A stretch of DNA of 14,397 nt from assembly GCA_948485625.1 (NCBI GenBank), contig CAOMRW010000033.1, positions 1 through 14,397 on the forward strand. The letters run 5' to 3'. The notes beneath the pieces were generated by a model. It searched no databases, was not told where the DNA came from, and saw only the letters and a list, made by a program, of their open reading frames with translations. The position numbers were made by a program, and so were the translations under genes. Positions 6,702 through 13,018 of the stretch are shown here, one piece after another. How positions within the stretch are numbered: position 1 is the first letter of the stretch; each line of letters begins with the position of its first letter. The DNA comes from an uncultured Clostridia bacterium. Its GTDB lineage: Bacteria; Bacillota; Clostridia; TANB77; CAG-508.

Positions 6702-6749
6702 AAATATAGATTTTTATAAATATGCATAAAGATATAGGAGGACAACGTT

Positions 6750-7169
6750 ATGGCAAAAATTAAAATCCCATCAGATGTAAGAAGAGAGGTTTACAACCAG
6801 GAAGTACAGAGGACAGTAAATAAAAAAGCTATTTATGAGCTAGCTAATAGCCAGCTCAATGGAATGCAGGCAGTTGGTATCTGGGGGGAGAGAAAATATT
6901 TTCCAGATGAAGATTATATCTTCGATGGAAAGCATCTGAAGATACTGCCAGTACTACTACTCAGAAAGGGAAAGAAAGAGGGCGAAACAATCAAATGCAG
7001 AAGTGGATTTTACGCTGTATTTGATGTGAACAAATGCGATTTGAATTCTGAGATAACACTCAAAGTACCAGCCGATAGAATAAGAATGTTTATCGGAACA
7101 AAAGGATGGTTGATAAAAATGTGGTGTAAAAAGCTGGGAGTTAAGAAAATTAATGTTGTTGCACTCTAA
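6750..7169 (+). CDS. Small KH-domain (RNA-binding) protein of unknown role
   Basis: This 139-residue protein's last 37 residues (about 102-139) read like a KH domain: ITLKVPADRIRMFIG, the G-x-x-G loop as GTKG (116-119), then WLIKMWCKKLGVKKINVV. KH domains bind single-stranded RNA or DNA through that loop. The first 100 residues show no motif I recognise; the GIWGERKYF stretch (43-51) may be characteristic. Composition is unlike the neighbours. Four 60-base lines inside the gene (6781-7020) contain 96 G/C of 240 (40%), against 13 of 60 in a sampled rplJ line. Codons such as CTC, CTG, GCC and GGG appear here but are rare elsewhere. AGGAGG (6738-6743) precedes the ATG. Its own promoter and a GC-rich terminator make it look like a recently acquired single-gene unit. 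The role is unknown. Confidence 0.75.
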   Translation: MAKIKIPSDVRREVYNQEVQRTVNKKAIYELANSQLNGMQAVGIWGERKYFPDEDYIFDGKHLKILPVLLLRKGKKEGETIKCRSGFYAVFDVNKCDLNSEITLKVPADRIRMFIGTKGWLIKMWCKKLGVKKINVVAL

Positions 7170-7183
7170 CATCAGGGAACAAG

Positions 7184-7216
7184 AATGGCGAGGAATAATT
7201 AATCCTCGCCATTTTT
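7184..7216 (+). terminator. GC-rich terminator after the KH-domain gene
   Basis: A perfect 11-base-pair stem (aatggcgagga at 7184-7194 with tcctcgccatt at 7203-7213) has an 8-base loop and runs into tttttat. Its stem is far richer in G/C than the other terminators here, matching the composition of the gene it follows. The T run serves the plus strand only. Confidence 0.88.
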
Positions 7217-7261
7217 ATGCAATATAAGTGTGCTTTTTAGTTAATTTATATATTATTAAAA

Positions 7262-8539
7262 TTATTTAGATAAAATATTTTTACATTTATCAATAATATC
7301 CAATTCATTCAAGTTAGCTAAAGACCTATTTTCCATAAGAACTTTTCCACCAACAATTGTAGTTTCAACATTAGAACCTTTAGCATTATAAACTATATCC
7401 GAAAAAATATCATTTATAGGCTGTAATAAAACATCAGATAAATCCAAAACTATTAAATCAGCTAATTTATTTTCAGAAATACTACCAATTAAGTTTTCCT
7501 TATTTAAAGCCTTAGCACCGTTTATAGTAGCTAATTTTAATATTTCATAAGCAGGAAGAAGTTTTGGATTTTCATTTACACCTTTTTGTAAAAGACCTGT
7601 AAACTTCATAGTATCAAACATATCTAAATTACATCCACTACCTTGACCATCAGTACCTAAAGAAACAATTATATTATTTTCTAACATTTTAGTAACATTA
7701 GAAATTCCACAACCAAGTTTTAAGTTACTAACAGGGCAATGAGATACTTTTATATTAAAGTCTTTAAATATATCAAAATCAGAATCTGTTAATTTTACAC
7801 AATGTGCAAATATACTATTAGTATTCTCAAAATATTTTCTAAGAATTTCGTGAGGTAATTCACCATTATAATTATTAGAAATATCTAATAATTCTTTTGA
7901 ATTTTCTAAATAATGCATATGAATATTTAAATTATTATCTTTAGCAATTTTAATAGCTTTTTCAATACAAGAAGCACTTGAAGTATATAATCCATGGATA
8001 CCAACACTTATATAAACATTATCATATTTGTTATTATAATCACGTATTAAAGCTTCTAACTCAGAAAATCTTTCATCAGAACTTCCATTAATATCCATAA
8101 CAACTCTTGTCAACTCAGCTCTAATACCTGAATCTATAACAGCTTGAATAATATTATTAGGAAAGAAATAATGGTCATTAACAGTAGTAGTACCAGTTTT
8201 AATCATTTCAACACAAGATAATAAAGATGAATTATAAATATCATCAGGAGTAAGATTATCTTCAATAGGCCATATTTTTTCTGTTAGCCAATCTTGAGTA
8301 GAATAACCATCAACCGACTCTCTAAAAATACTCATTCCTATATGAGCATGTGTATTTATAAAACCAGGTAAAACATACTTATTTTTAGCATTAATTATTT
8401 TACAATCAGATTCAGATTCAATATTTCTCTCTATTTTTTCTATTTTACTTTCATTAATTAAAATATCAATATCATATTCAATTTTCTCTCTTTTTTCATC
8501 CATAGAAATTAAATTACAATTTTTAATTAAAATTTTCAT
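7262..8539 (-). CDS. mtaD: Amidohydrolase: MTA/S-adenosylhomocysteine deaminase family
   Basis: This 425-residue member of the metal-dependent amidohydrolase superfamily is closest in pattern to 5-methylthioadenosine/S-adenosylhomocysteine deaminases. The metal ligands are visible as H64 and H66 (GFINTHAHIGM), H209 (NIHMHYLENSKE) and D297 (SLGTDGQGS). Catalytic-type residues E212 and H246 (IFAHCVKL) are also present. SHCPVSNLKLGCG (266-278) is the family substrate-loop signature. The expected reaction is hydrolytic removal of the adenine amino group, giving the inosyl product, but exact substrates vary among close homologues. AGGAG (8551-8547) precedes the ATG. It is a single minus-strand gene with its own promoter; no salvage neighbour is seen, so the symbol is by family. 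Confidence 0.85.
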   Translation of the reverse strand: MKILIKNCNLISMDEKREKIEYDIDILINESKIEKIERNIESESDCKIINAKNKYVLPGFINTHAHIGMSIFRESVDGYSTQDWLTEKIWPIEDNLTPDDIYNSSLLSCVEMIKTGTTTVNDHYFFPNNIIQAVIDSGIRAELTRVVMDINGSSDERFSELEALIRDYNNKYDNVYISVGIHGLYTSSASCIEKAIKIAKDNNLNIHMHYLENSKELLDISNNYNGELPHEILRKYFENTNSIFAHCVKLTDSDFDIFKDFNIKVSHCPVSNLKLGCGISNVTKMLENNIIVSLGTDGQGSGCNLDMFDTMKFTGLLQKGVNENPKLLPAYEILKLATINGAKALNKENLIGSISENKLADLIVLDLSDVLLQPINDIFSDIVYNAKGSNVETTIVGGKVLMENRSLANLNELDIIDKCKNILSK

Positions 8540-8581
8540 ACAATTCTCCTAACATAGTATTTTATTATATTTATATAAATC

Positions 8582-8610
8582 ATTGTACTATATATAATAT
8601 TAAATTACAA
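8582..8610 (-). promoter_or_regulatory. Promoter of the deaminase gene
   Basis: On the minus strand, TTGTAA (8610-8605), 17 bases and TACAAT (8587-8582) lie about 40 bases before the start codon. The gap 8540-8812 holds only this promoter and the divergent one at 8720-8748. Confidence 0.65.
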
Positions 8611-8719
8611 TAAAATAGATAGAAAATTATATATGGAGTAGTGAAAATAAGACAATATATATAATTTATAAAAATATTTAATAAAAAATAGTATACATAA
8701 ACATTTTTTGGATAAACTA

Positions 8720-8748
8720 TTGATTAAAATGTAAAAGTATGGTATAAT
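8720..8748 (+). promoter_or_regulatory. Promoter of the 103-residue gene
   Basis: TTGATT (8720-8725), a 17-base spacer and a perfect TATAAT (8743-8748) stand about 60 bases before the ATG at 8813. Confidence 0.75.
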
Positions 8749-8812
8749 ATAAACAGTTTTTATTAAAAAGGAAAAAGAGGTGAAAACTTAGAACTAAAGT
8801 TTTAAGGATAAT

Positions 8813-9124
8813 ATGAATAATATATCAATGCGAACAAAAAATAGAGATAATATATTAGGTGTTCTTTTTAGTTTCTTTTCAACTCCAGATAGTGAAGAAA
8901 CAATAGTTGAACAAAGAGTAAAAGAAGTAGAAAAAGCACAAGATTCTAAATATATAGAAGATATTACAAAATATACAAATATGCATGGTGAAACAAAACA
9001 TGAAAGAAATAAAAAAATAAGTCAAGAAGAAGTTGGAAAAAGTACACAACAAATATATATGTCAGAAACACAAAGAGAAAATGATGAACAAACAAGAAAT
9101 GATGATAATGAATTATCTCTATAG
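8813..9124 (+). CDS. Unrecognised small charged protein (103 aa)
   Basis: I do not recognise this protein. It has a short hydrophobic patch (ILGVLFSFFS, 14-23), too short and mixed to be a sure membrane anchor. After it comes a long, strongly charged Glu/Lys/Asn/Gln-rich stretch (about 28-103) that looks helical or disordered. It contains no cysteine and no catalytic motif. Codon use matches the host, and it has its own strong promoter and terminator, which supports a real gene. aaggat (8804-8809) is only a modest ribosome binding site for the ATG at 8813. A better agaggtg (8776-8782) is separated from the start by a 7-base-pair hairpin (8783-8789 with 8797-8803). An alternative ATG is at 8828. 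Confidence 0.6.
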   Translation: MNNISMRTKNRDNILGVLFSFFSTPDSEETIVEQRVKEVEKAQDSKYIEDITKYTNMHGETKHERNKKISQEEVGKSTQQIYMSETQRENDEQTRNDDNELSL

Positions 9125-9127
9125 ATA

Positions 9128-9159
9128 AAAATACAGGAAATTTAAATTTCTTGTATTTT
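9128..9159 (+). terminator. Hairpin terminator after the 103-residue gene
   Basis: aaaatacaggaaattt (9128-9143) and aaatttcttgtatttt (9144-9159) pair over their length with one G-U. They begin a few bases after the stop codon. The T tail is part of the stem itself, so efficiency is uncertain. Confidence 0.6.
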
Positions 9160-9163
9160 CATC

Positions 9164-9192
9164 TTGACAAAACAAGAAACAAACGATATAAT
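9164..9192 (+). promoter_or_regulatory. Promoter of tRNA-Met
   Basis: TTGACA (9164-9169), 17 bases and TATAAT (9187-9192) form an exact housekeeping consensus, as expected for a stable RNA gene. The tRNA starts 20 bases after the -10 box. Confidence 0.85.
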
Positions 9193-9211
9193 AAATATCG
9201 CAAATATAAAT

Positions 9212-9288
9212 GGCGAAGTAGCTCAGTTGGCTAGAGCATCCGGTTCATACCCGGCAGGTCGAGAGTTCGAATCTCCCCTTCGCTACCA
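9212..9288 (+). tRNA. tRNA-Met (CAT anticodon, elongator type)
   Basis: This 77-base cloverleaf has acceptor ggcgaag (9212-9218) with cttcgct (9278-9284, one G-U at the end), D arm gctc...gagc, anticodon loop ttcatac with CAT, T loop ttcgaat and an encoded CCA (9286-9288). The G1-U72 closing pair and ggttcatacc also occur in Bacillus elongator tRNA-Met, which favours Met over initiator or the lysidine-modified Ile form. Two positions do not pair by Watson-Crick rules (27-43 as T-C and 50-64 as A-C). It is a single-gene unit with its own promoter and terminator. Confidence 0.93.
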
Positions 9289-9327
9289 AAAAAATCATTG
9301 AACAGTTAAATGTCAATGATTTTTTTT
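9289..9327 (+). terminator. Terminator after tRNA-Met
   Basis: A perfect 13-base-pair stem (aaaaaatcattga at 9289-9301 with tcaatgatttttt at 9313-9325) has an 11-base loop, followed by further T residues. It begins directly at the tRNA 3' end. Confidence 0.9.
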
Positions 9328-9389
9328 ATGATTAATTTTAAACTTATCTCAGATTAAATATAAATGAGTTTATAAAAGAACACAAAAAA

Positions 9390-9577
9390 TCCCCGCCTTA
9401 GCCGTAAGATGTCTTGAATTTTTAAGGACCTGCTCCTAAAAACAGGTGGGTGCCTACCAAAATACTCATGGGCTTCTCACTACTATAAAGTGTGAGCATG
9501 CACGCCATATTTATGAGTTCAGCCCCTCTTAAAACTTGTAGGTTCTAAAAATTCTGTCTACACGCACTATGCAGGGT
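9390..9577 (-). ncRNA. ssrS: Probable 6S RNA (RNA polymerase-binding)
   Basis: On the minus strand this is a G/C-rich island of about 188 nt without an open reading frame, in AT-rich surroundings. The 5' element ccctgc (9576-9571) pairs with the 3' element gcgggg (9396-9391) to close the molecule, and a T run (9389-9384) follows. Inside, aactcat pairs with atgagt, ctcac with gtgag, and acctg with caggt, which gives a long arm around an open centre plus a side hairpin. The gtgcatgctcac...gtgagaagcc stretch recalls the E. coli 6S segment gagcatgctcgg...gagaagcc. Length, closed ends, central opening and terminator fit 6S RNA, which binds housekeeping RNA polymerase. The class is inferred from recalled similarity; the existence of a structured RNA is firmer. 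Confidence 0.65.
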
Positions 9578-9790
9578 AAATTAATAACTTATTTAATTAA
9601 TTCTTATTGGATTATCTATAGTTTAGCATAAAAGAATATTAGTTTCAAATAAAATATATACTTAAAAAAATGATTAAACATTATTTATATTATTTTATCT
9701 CTTTTTAGATAATTTATTCTCACTTTATTTGATTTTTTATAATTTGATTAAAAAAAGTTTTTATGTTAAAATATTTATATTATGTATTAA
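9578..9790. other. AT-rich gap between the 6S-like RNA and sigK
   Basis: No gene, tRNA or convincing promoter is seen. A 6-base-pair hairpin (ttatct at 9695-9700 with agataa at 9707-9712) lies within T/A-rich sequence but lacks a clear T tail for sigK. The promoter of the 6S-like RNA should lie in 9578-9620, but only a weak -10-like ttattaat can be seen on the minus strand. Confidence 0.5.
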
Positions 9791-10502
9791 TCAATCTTTA
9801 AATTCTTTATTTAATTTATCAATAGCCTTAGTCTCAATTCGTGACACATAACTACGAGAAATTCCCATCATAGAAGCAATTTCATGTTGAGTTTTTGGCT
9901 TATGACCATCAAGGCCAAAACGTAACTCTATAATAGTTTTTTCTCTATCTTTAAGTATCTCGCCCATTTTCATATACAACTTTTTAATCTTCATTTTTAA
10001 ATCAACTTCATCTTCAATATTTCTTTCATTATTTTCTAGTACTTCTTGTAAAGTAACAACATTATCATCTTTATCCTTACCAATAGGCTCATTCAAATAA
10101 ACTTCTGCATTTAGTTTTTTTGTTGAACGAAGATACATTAAAATCTCATTATCTATACATCTTGATACATAAGTACTTAATTTAGAACCTTTATCAACAT
10201 TAAAACTATTTATACCTTTTATTAAACCAATAGTACCAATAGAAATTAAATCATCTTGTTCGACTTTAGTATTTGAATATTTTTTAACAACATGAGCAAC
10301 TAATCGTAAGTTTCTTTCAATTAATACATTTCTAGCCTCATCATCACCATTTTTCATTTGTTCTAAATATATTTTTTCTTCTTCACTAGTTAATGGTTCA
10401 GGAAACAAATTACTACCAGATATATACCCGAACAACAAAAACAGCAGATTTCAAAAAATGCCAAAATCCTATAATACCTATGCTACAAATAGATTCAAAC
10501 AT
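9791..10502 (-). CDS. sigK: Sporulation sigma factor SigK, apparent +1 frameshift after the pro-sequence
   Basis: SigK directs late mother-cell transcription during sporulation. The main frame (9791-10438) shows GDDEARNVLIERNLRLVAHVV (region 2.1), DDLISIGTIGLIKGINSF (2.2), KLSTYVSRCIDNEILMYLR (2.3-2.4) and the C-terminal helix-turn-helix THEIA-type segment with GISRSYVSRIE (192-202). That frame has a TGA just upstream (10453-10451) and only TTG/CTG starts without a ribosome binding site. A good GGAGGT (10513-10508) and ATG (10502) exist in another frame. They encode MFESICSIGIIG... with a hydrophobic stretch as in the SigK pro-sequence, ending at TAG 10415-10413. Removing one T from the T5 run (10441-10437) joins both into a normal 236-residue pro-SigK reading ...KSAVLLFGYISGSN... 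On the minus strand CATATAAT (10540-10533) could be a mother-cell or housekeeping -10 box. Confidence 0.88.
10413..10502 (-). other. Short ORF holding the sigK pro-sequence
   Basis: This is the 29-codon frame translated from the only good ribosome binding site of the sigK locus (GGAGGT, 5 bases before ATG). It begins MFESICSIGIIGFWHF, continues LKSAVFVV and leaves the sigma frame after the T5 run, ending in TAG. It overlaps the possible TTG start of the sigma frame (10438) by 26 bases. If the frameshift is real, the locus yields this short hydrophobic peptide and, by coupling, possibly a sigma factor without a pro-sequence. Confidence 0.65.
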
Positions 10503-10566
10503 AAAGTACCTCCAAAATTATATATATACAAAATTATATGTAAAAAAAAATTAAAAGTGCATGGCC

Positions 10567-10595
10567 TTGATATATTTTTTTTTATAAGATATAAT
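10567..10595 (+). promoter_or_regulatory. Promoter of the CNNM/CorC-type gene
   Basis: TTGATA (10567-10572), 17 bases and TATAAT (10590-10595) lie about 60 bases before the ATG at 10656. The region 10514-10655 also holds the upstream part of the divergent sigK gene. Confidence 0.75.
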
Positions 10596-10655
10596 ATCAA
10601 AAATGATAAATAAAAAATAAAATAAAAGAAATAATAAAATTAATGGAGGAAAAGT

Positions 10656-11948
10656 ATGGGATCACAAATATTAGTATTAATTATCTTAATAGCATTAAAT
10701 GCATTTTTTGCTGCAACAGAAATTGCATTTATATCATTAAATGATATGAAAATAGAATTAAAAGCAAAAGAAGGAAATAAGAGAGCACAAAAAATACAAA
10801 AAATGCTTAAAGACCCAAGCAAATTTTTAGCAACAATTCAGATAGGAATAACACTTGCAGGATTTTTATCAAGTGCCTTTGCATCAGATACATTTGCAGA
10901 TATATTAGCACCCAAATTATATAATCTTATACCAGCAATTGCATTAGCAAGATGGAGAGAAATTTCAATAATAATAATAACTTTAATATTATCATATTTC
11001 ACTTTAGTATTTGGAGAACTTGTTCCAAAAAGACTTGCAATGAAATACTCAGAAAAATTATCATTTATGACAGTAGGAATTATTAGAGGAATTTCAATAT
11101 TCACATTACCATTTGTAAAATTATTAACATTATCAACAAATATTGTATCTAAAATATTTGGAGTAACAGGAGAAGAAGAAGAAAACGTAAGTGAAGAAGA
11201 AATAAAAATGATGGTAGACGTTGGAGAAGAAAAAGGAACAATTGAAGCTGGTGAAAAAGAAATGATTAATAATATATTTGAATTCAATGATAGAATCATT
11301 TCTGAAATTATGATTCCAAGAACACAAGTATATGCATTAGATATGGAACTAACAATAAGTGAAGCAATAGACTTACTAAATGAAGATACAAGATACAGTA
11401 GAATTCCAATATATGATGAAAATATAGACAACATAAGAGGAATAGTATATGTAAAAGACATGTTACTAACACAAAAAAATAAAAATACAAAATTAAAAAA
11501 TATCGCAAGAGAAGCAACATATGTTTTAGAAAGCATATATGTAGATGATGTATTTAGAGAATTAAAGAAAAACAAAAAACAGATTGCGATAGTAGTTGAT
11601 GAATATGGTGGAACAGCAGGAATTGTTACAATGGAAGATATTCTAGAAGAAATTGTTGGAGAAATATATGATGAATATGATATAGAAGAAATAAAATACA
11701 AAAAAATTGACAATAATACTTTCTTATTAGATGGAGAATTGCCTATATATGAAGCGGAAAAAGTTTTAGGAATAGACTTACCAGAAGGAGACTATGATAC
11801 AATTTCAGGATATTTGCTATTTGAACTAAATAGAATACCAAACAATAAAGAAAAAGAAATAATTATAGAAACAGATAAAGCTAATTATAAAATTGAAAAA
11901 ATAGAGGGAAATAGAATAAAAAAAGTTAAAGCTTGCAAAAATTTATAA
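10656..11948 (+). CDS. CNNM/CorC (HlyC) family membrane protein with CBS pair
   Basis: This 430-residue protein has the three-part layout of the hemolysin C/CorC/CNNM family. The DUF21 membrane domain (about 1-165) has hydrophobic segments near 3-24, 58-78, 103-120 and 136-157, and the conserved GELVPKRLA element (120-128). A CBS pair (about 215-340) includes IMIPRTQVYALD, RYSRIPIYDENIDNIRGIVYVKD and the VVDEYGGTAGIVTMEDILEEIVGEI signature (313-337). A CorC_HlyC domain (about 345-425) has LLDGELPIYEAEKVLG and DTISGYLL. Family members are linked to Mg2+ or Co2+ transport and resistance, with CBS domains sensing nucleotides; the older name hemolysin is misleading. The ion is not determinable here. 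TGGAGG (10643-10648) precedes the ATG. It is a single unit with its own promoter and terminator. Confidence 0.92.
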   Translation: MGSQILVLIILIALNAFFAATEIAFISLNDMKIELKAKEGNKRAQKIQKMLKDPSKFLATIQIGITLAGFLSSAFASDTFADILAPKLYNLIPAIALARWREISIIIITLILSYFTLVFGELVPKRLAMKYSEKLSFMTVGIIRGISIFTLPFVKLLTLSTNIVSKIFGVTGEEEENVSEEEIKMMVDVGEEKGTIEAGEKEMINNIFEFNDRIISEIMIPRTQVYALDMELTISEAIDLLNEDTRYSRIPIYDENIDNIRGIVYVKDMLLTQKNKNTKLKNIAREATYVLESIYVDDVFRELKKNKKQIAIVVDEYGGTAGIVTMEDILEEIVGEIYDEYDIEEIKYKKIDNNTFLLDGELPIYEAEKVLGIDLPEGDYDTISGYLLFELNRIPNNKEKEIIIETDKANYKIEKIEGNRIKKVKACKNL

Positions 11949-11970
11949 ACTAAAGACAAATAAAAAATAA

Positions 11971-12010
11971 GAAAACGTTATTATTAAAAAATTTAGTAAT
12001 AACGTCTTTT
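11971..12010 (+). terminator. Terminator after the CNNM/CorC-type gene
   Basis: acgttatta (11975-11983) pairs with taataacgt (11997-12005) over 9 bases, with a 13-base loop followed by ctttt. A-rich and T-rich flanks extend the pairing slightly. Confidence 0.7.
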
Positions 12011-12031
12011 GCATTAAAAATACTTATAAAG

Positions 12032-12060
12032 TTCATATTTTAAAGAAAACTGAATAAAAT
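12032..12060 (+). promoter_or_regulatory. Possible promoter of the DUF368 gene
   Basis: TTCATA (12032-12037), 17 bases and TAAAAT (12055-12060) lie 24 bases before the ATG. The -35 box is weak, so this is tentative. Confidence 0.4.
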
Positions 12061-12084
12061 ATTAATATCGCAGGAGGATAAAAT

Positions 12085-12876
12085 ATGAAATTTATAACAG
12101 ACTTTGGAAAAGGAATATTAATTGGAGCAGGATGTATATTACCAGGAATAAGCAGTGGAGTATTATGTGTTATTTTTGGAATATATGAAAAACTATTAGA
12201 TAGTATTTTGAATTTTTTTTCAGATATCCGTAAAAACTTTAAATTCTTATTTCCAATAGCACTAGGAGGAATAACAGGAGTAATAATATTCAGTAAAATA
12301 TTACAATATTTATTATACAAATTTCCAATGCAAACTAGATCAGCATTTATAGGACTAATATTAGGAGGAATAGTACTTCTATTTAAAGAATTGAACAAAA
12401 AAGAAAAATTTAGAATAAAAAATTTATTTTATTTATTAGTATCATTATTGATAGGAATCGCAATGGTATATATAGAAAATAAATCAGGAATAGAATCAAT
12501 TGAAAATGTAAGCTATATATATTTATTAATTAGTGGATTTTTAATGTCTATAGGAATTGTAATACCAGGAGTAAGTAATACAATTATTTTAATGTTATTA
12601 GGAGTATATTCCTTATACTTAAGTTCAGTTTCAACATTATATTTACCTGTATTAATACCTATGGCAATAGGAATCATAATAGGAAGCATAATATTTATGA
12701 AAATTATAAAATATTTGTTAGACAAATTCTATGTACAAACAATGTTTTCAATAATTGGATTTACACTAGGTTCAATTTTTGTATTATTACCAGAAACACA
12801 ATCTATAATTGAAATAGTTATAGCATTTCTGTGGGCATTGTGTGGATATTATATAATAAATATGTTAAATGTCTAA
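12085..12876 (+). CDS. DUF368 family membrane protein (PopT-type undecaprenyl phosphate translocase)
   Basis: This 263-residue protein is hydrophobic almost throughout. The N-terminus has GKGILIGAGCILPGISSGVL with the Pro-Gly-x-Ser motif at 20-23 that marks DUF368. The protein is an internal duplication. A second Pro-Gly-x-Ser motif is at 161-164 (GIVIPGVSNT), and residues 59-94 (ALGGITGVIIFSKILQYLL...KF..QT) are echoed at 194-229 (AIGIIIGSIIFMKIIKYLL...KF..QT). Family members were shown to return undecaprenyl phosphate, the lipid carrier for cell-wall units, across the membrane. That role fits a Gram-positive but is inferred from family here. AGGAGG (12072-12077) precedes the ATG. A hairpin terminator follows. 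Confidence 0.9.
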   Translation: MKFITDFGKGILIGAGCILPGISSGVLCVIFGIYEKLLDSILNFFSDIRKNFKFLFPIALGGITGVIIFSKILQYLLYKFPMQTRSAFIGLILGGIVLLFKELNKKEKFRIKNLFYLLVSLLIGIAMVYIENKSGIESIENVSYIYLLISGFLMSIGIVIPGVSNTIILMLLGVYSLYLSSVSTLYLPVLIPMAIGIIIGSIIFMKIIKYLLDKFYVQTMFSIIGFTLGSIFVLLPETQSIIEIVIAFLWALCGYYIINMLNV

Positions 12877-12909
12877 AAATAGAACATAGACTATAACAGA
12901 AATATTAAT

Positions 12910-12937
12910 AAAGGACTAGAAAAAAACTAGTCCTTTT
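12910..12937 (+). terminator. Terminator after the DUF368 gene
   Basis: aaaggactag (12910-12919) pairs with ctagtccttt (12927-12936) over 10 bases around an A7 loop. The T tail is short (four T, then gg), so it may leak into prmC. Confidence 0.75.
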
Positions 12938-12967
12938 GGCGTATAAGAATTATATTAATAAAATAGA

Positions 12968-12996
12968 TTGAAACAATTAGAAATAAATGTTAAAAT
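12968..12996 (+). promoter_or_regulatory. Promoter of prmC
   Basis: TTGAAA (12968-12973), 17 bases and TAAAAT (12991-12996) are present. A TG two bases upstream of the -10 box (tgttaaaat) gives an extended -10. The ATG lies 23 bases downstream. Confidence 0.7.
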
Positions 12997-13018
12997 ATAA
13001 ACTGAAAGAGGTGATTAT

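Noticed and set aside
9380..9600. Riboswitch on the plus strand in the G/C-rich island
   Set aside because: No plus-strand gene follows (sigK is on the minus strand), and the closing helix followed by a T run is on the minus strand.
10838..11713. 291-codon minus-strand frame opposite the CNNM/CorC gene
   Set aside because: It is the antisense of a well-conserved membrane and CBS domain gene, its composition reflects the opposite strand, and it has no ribosome binding site.
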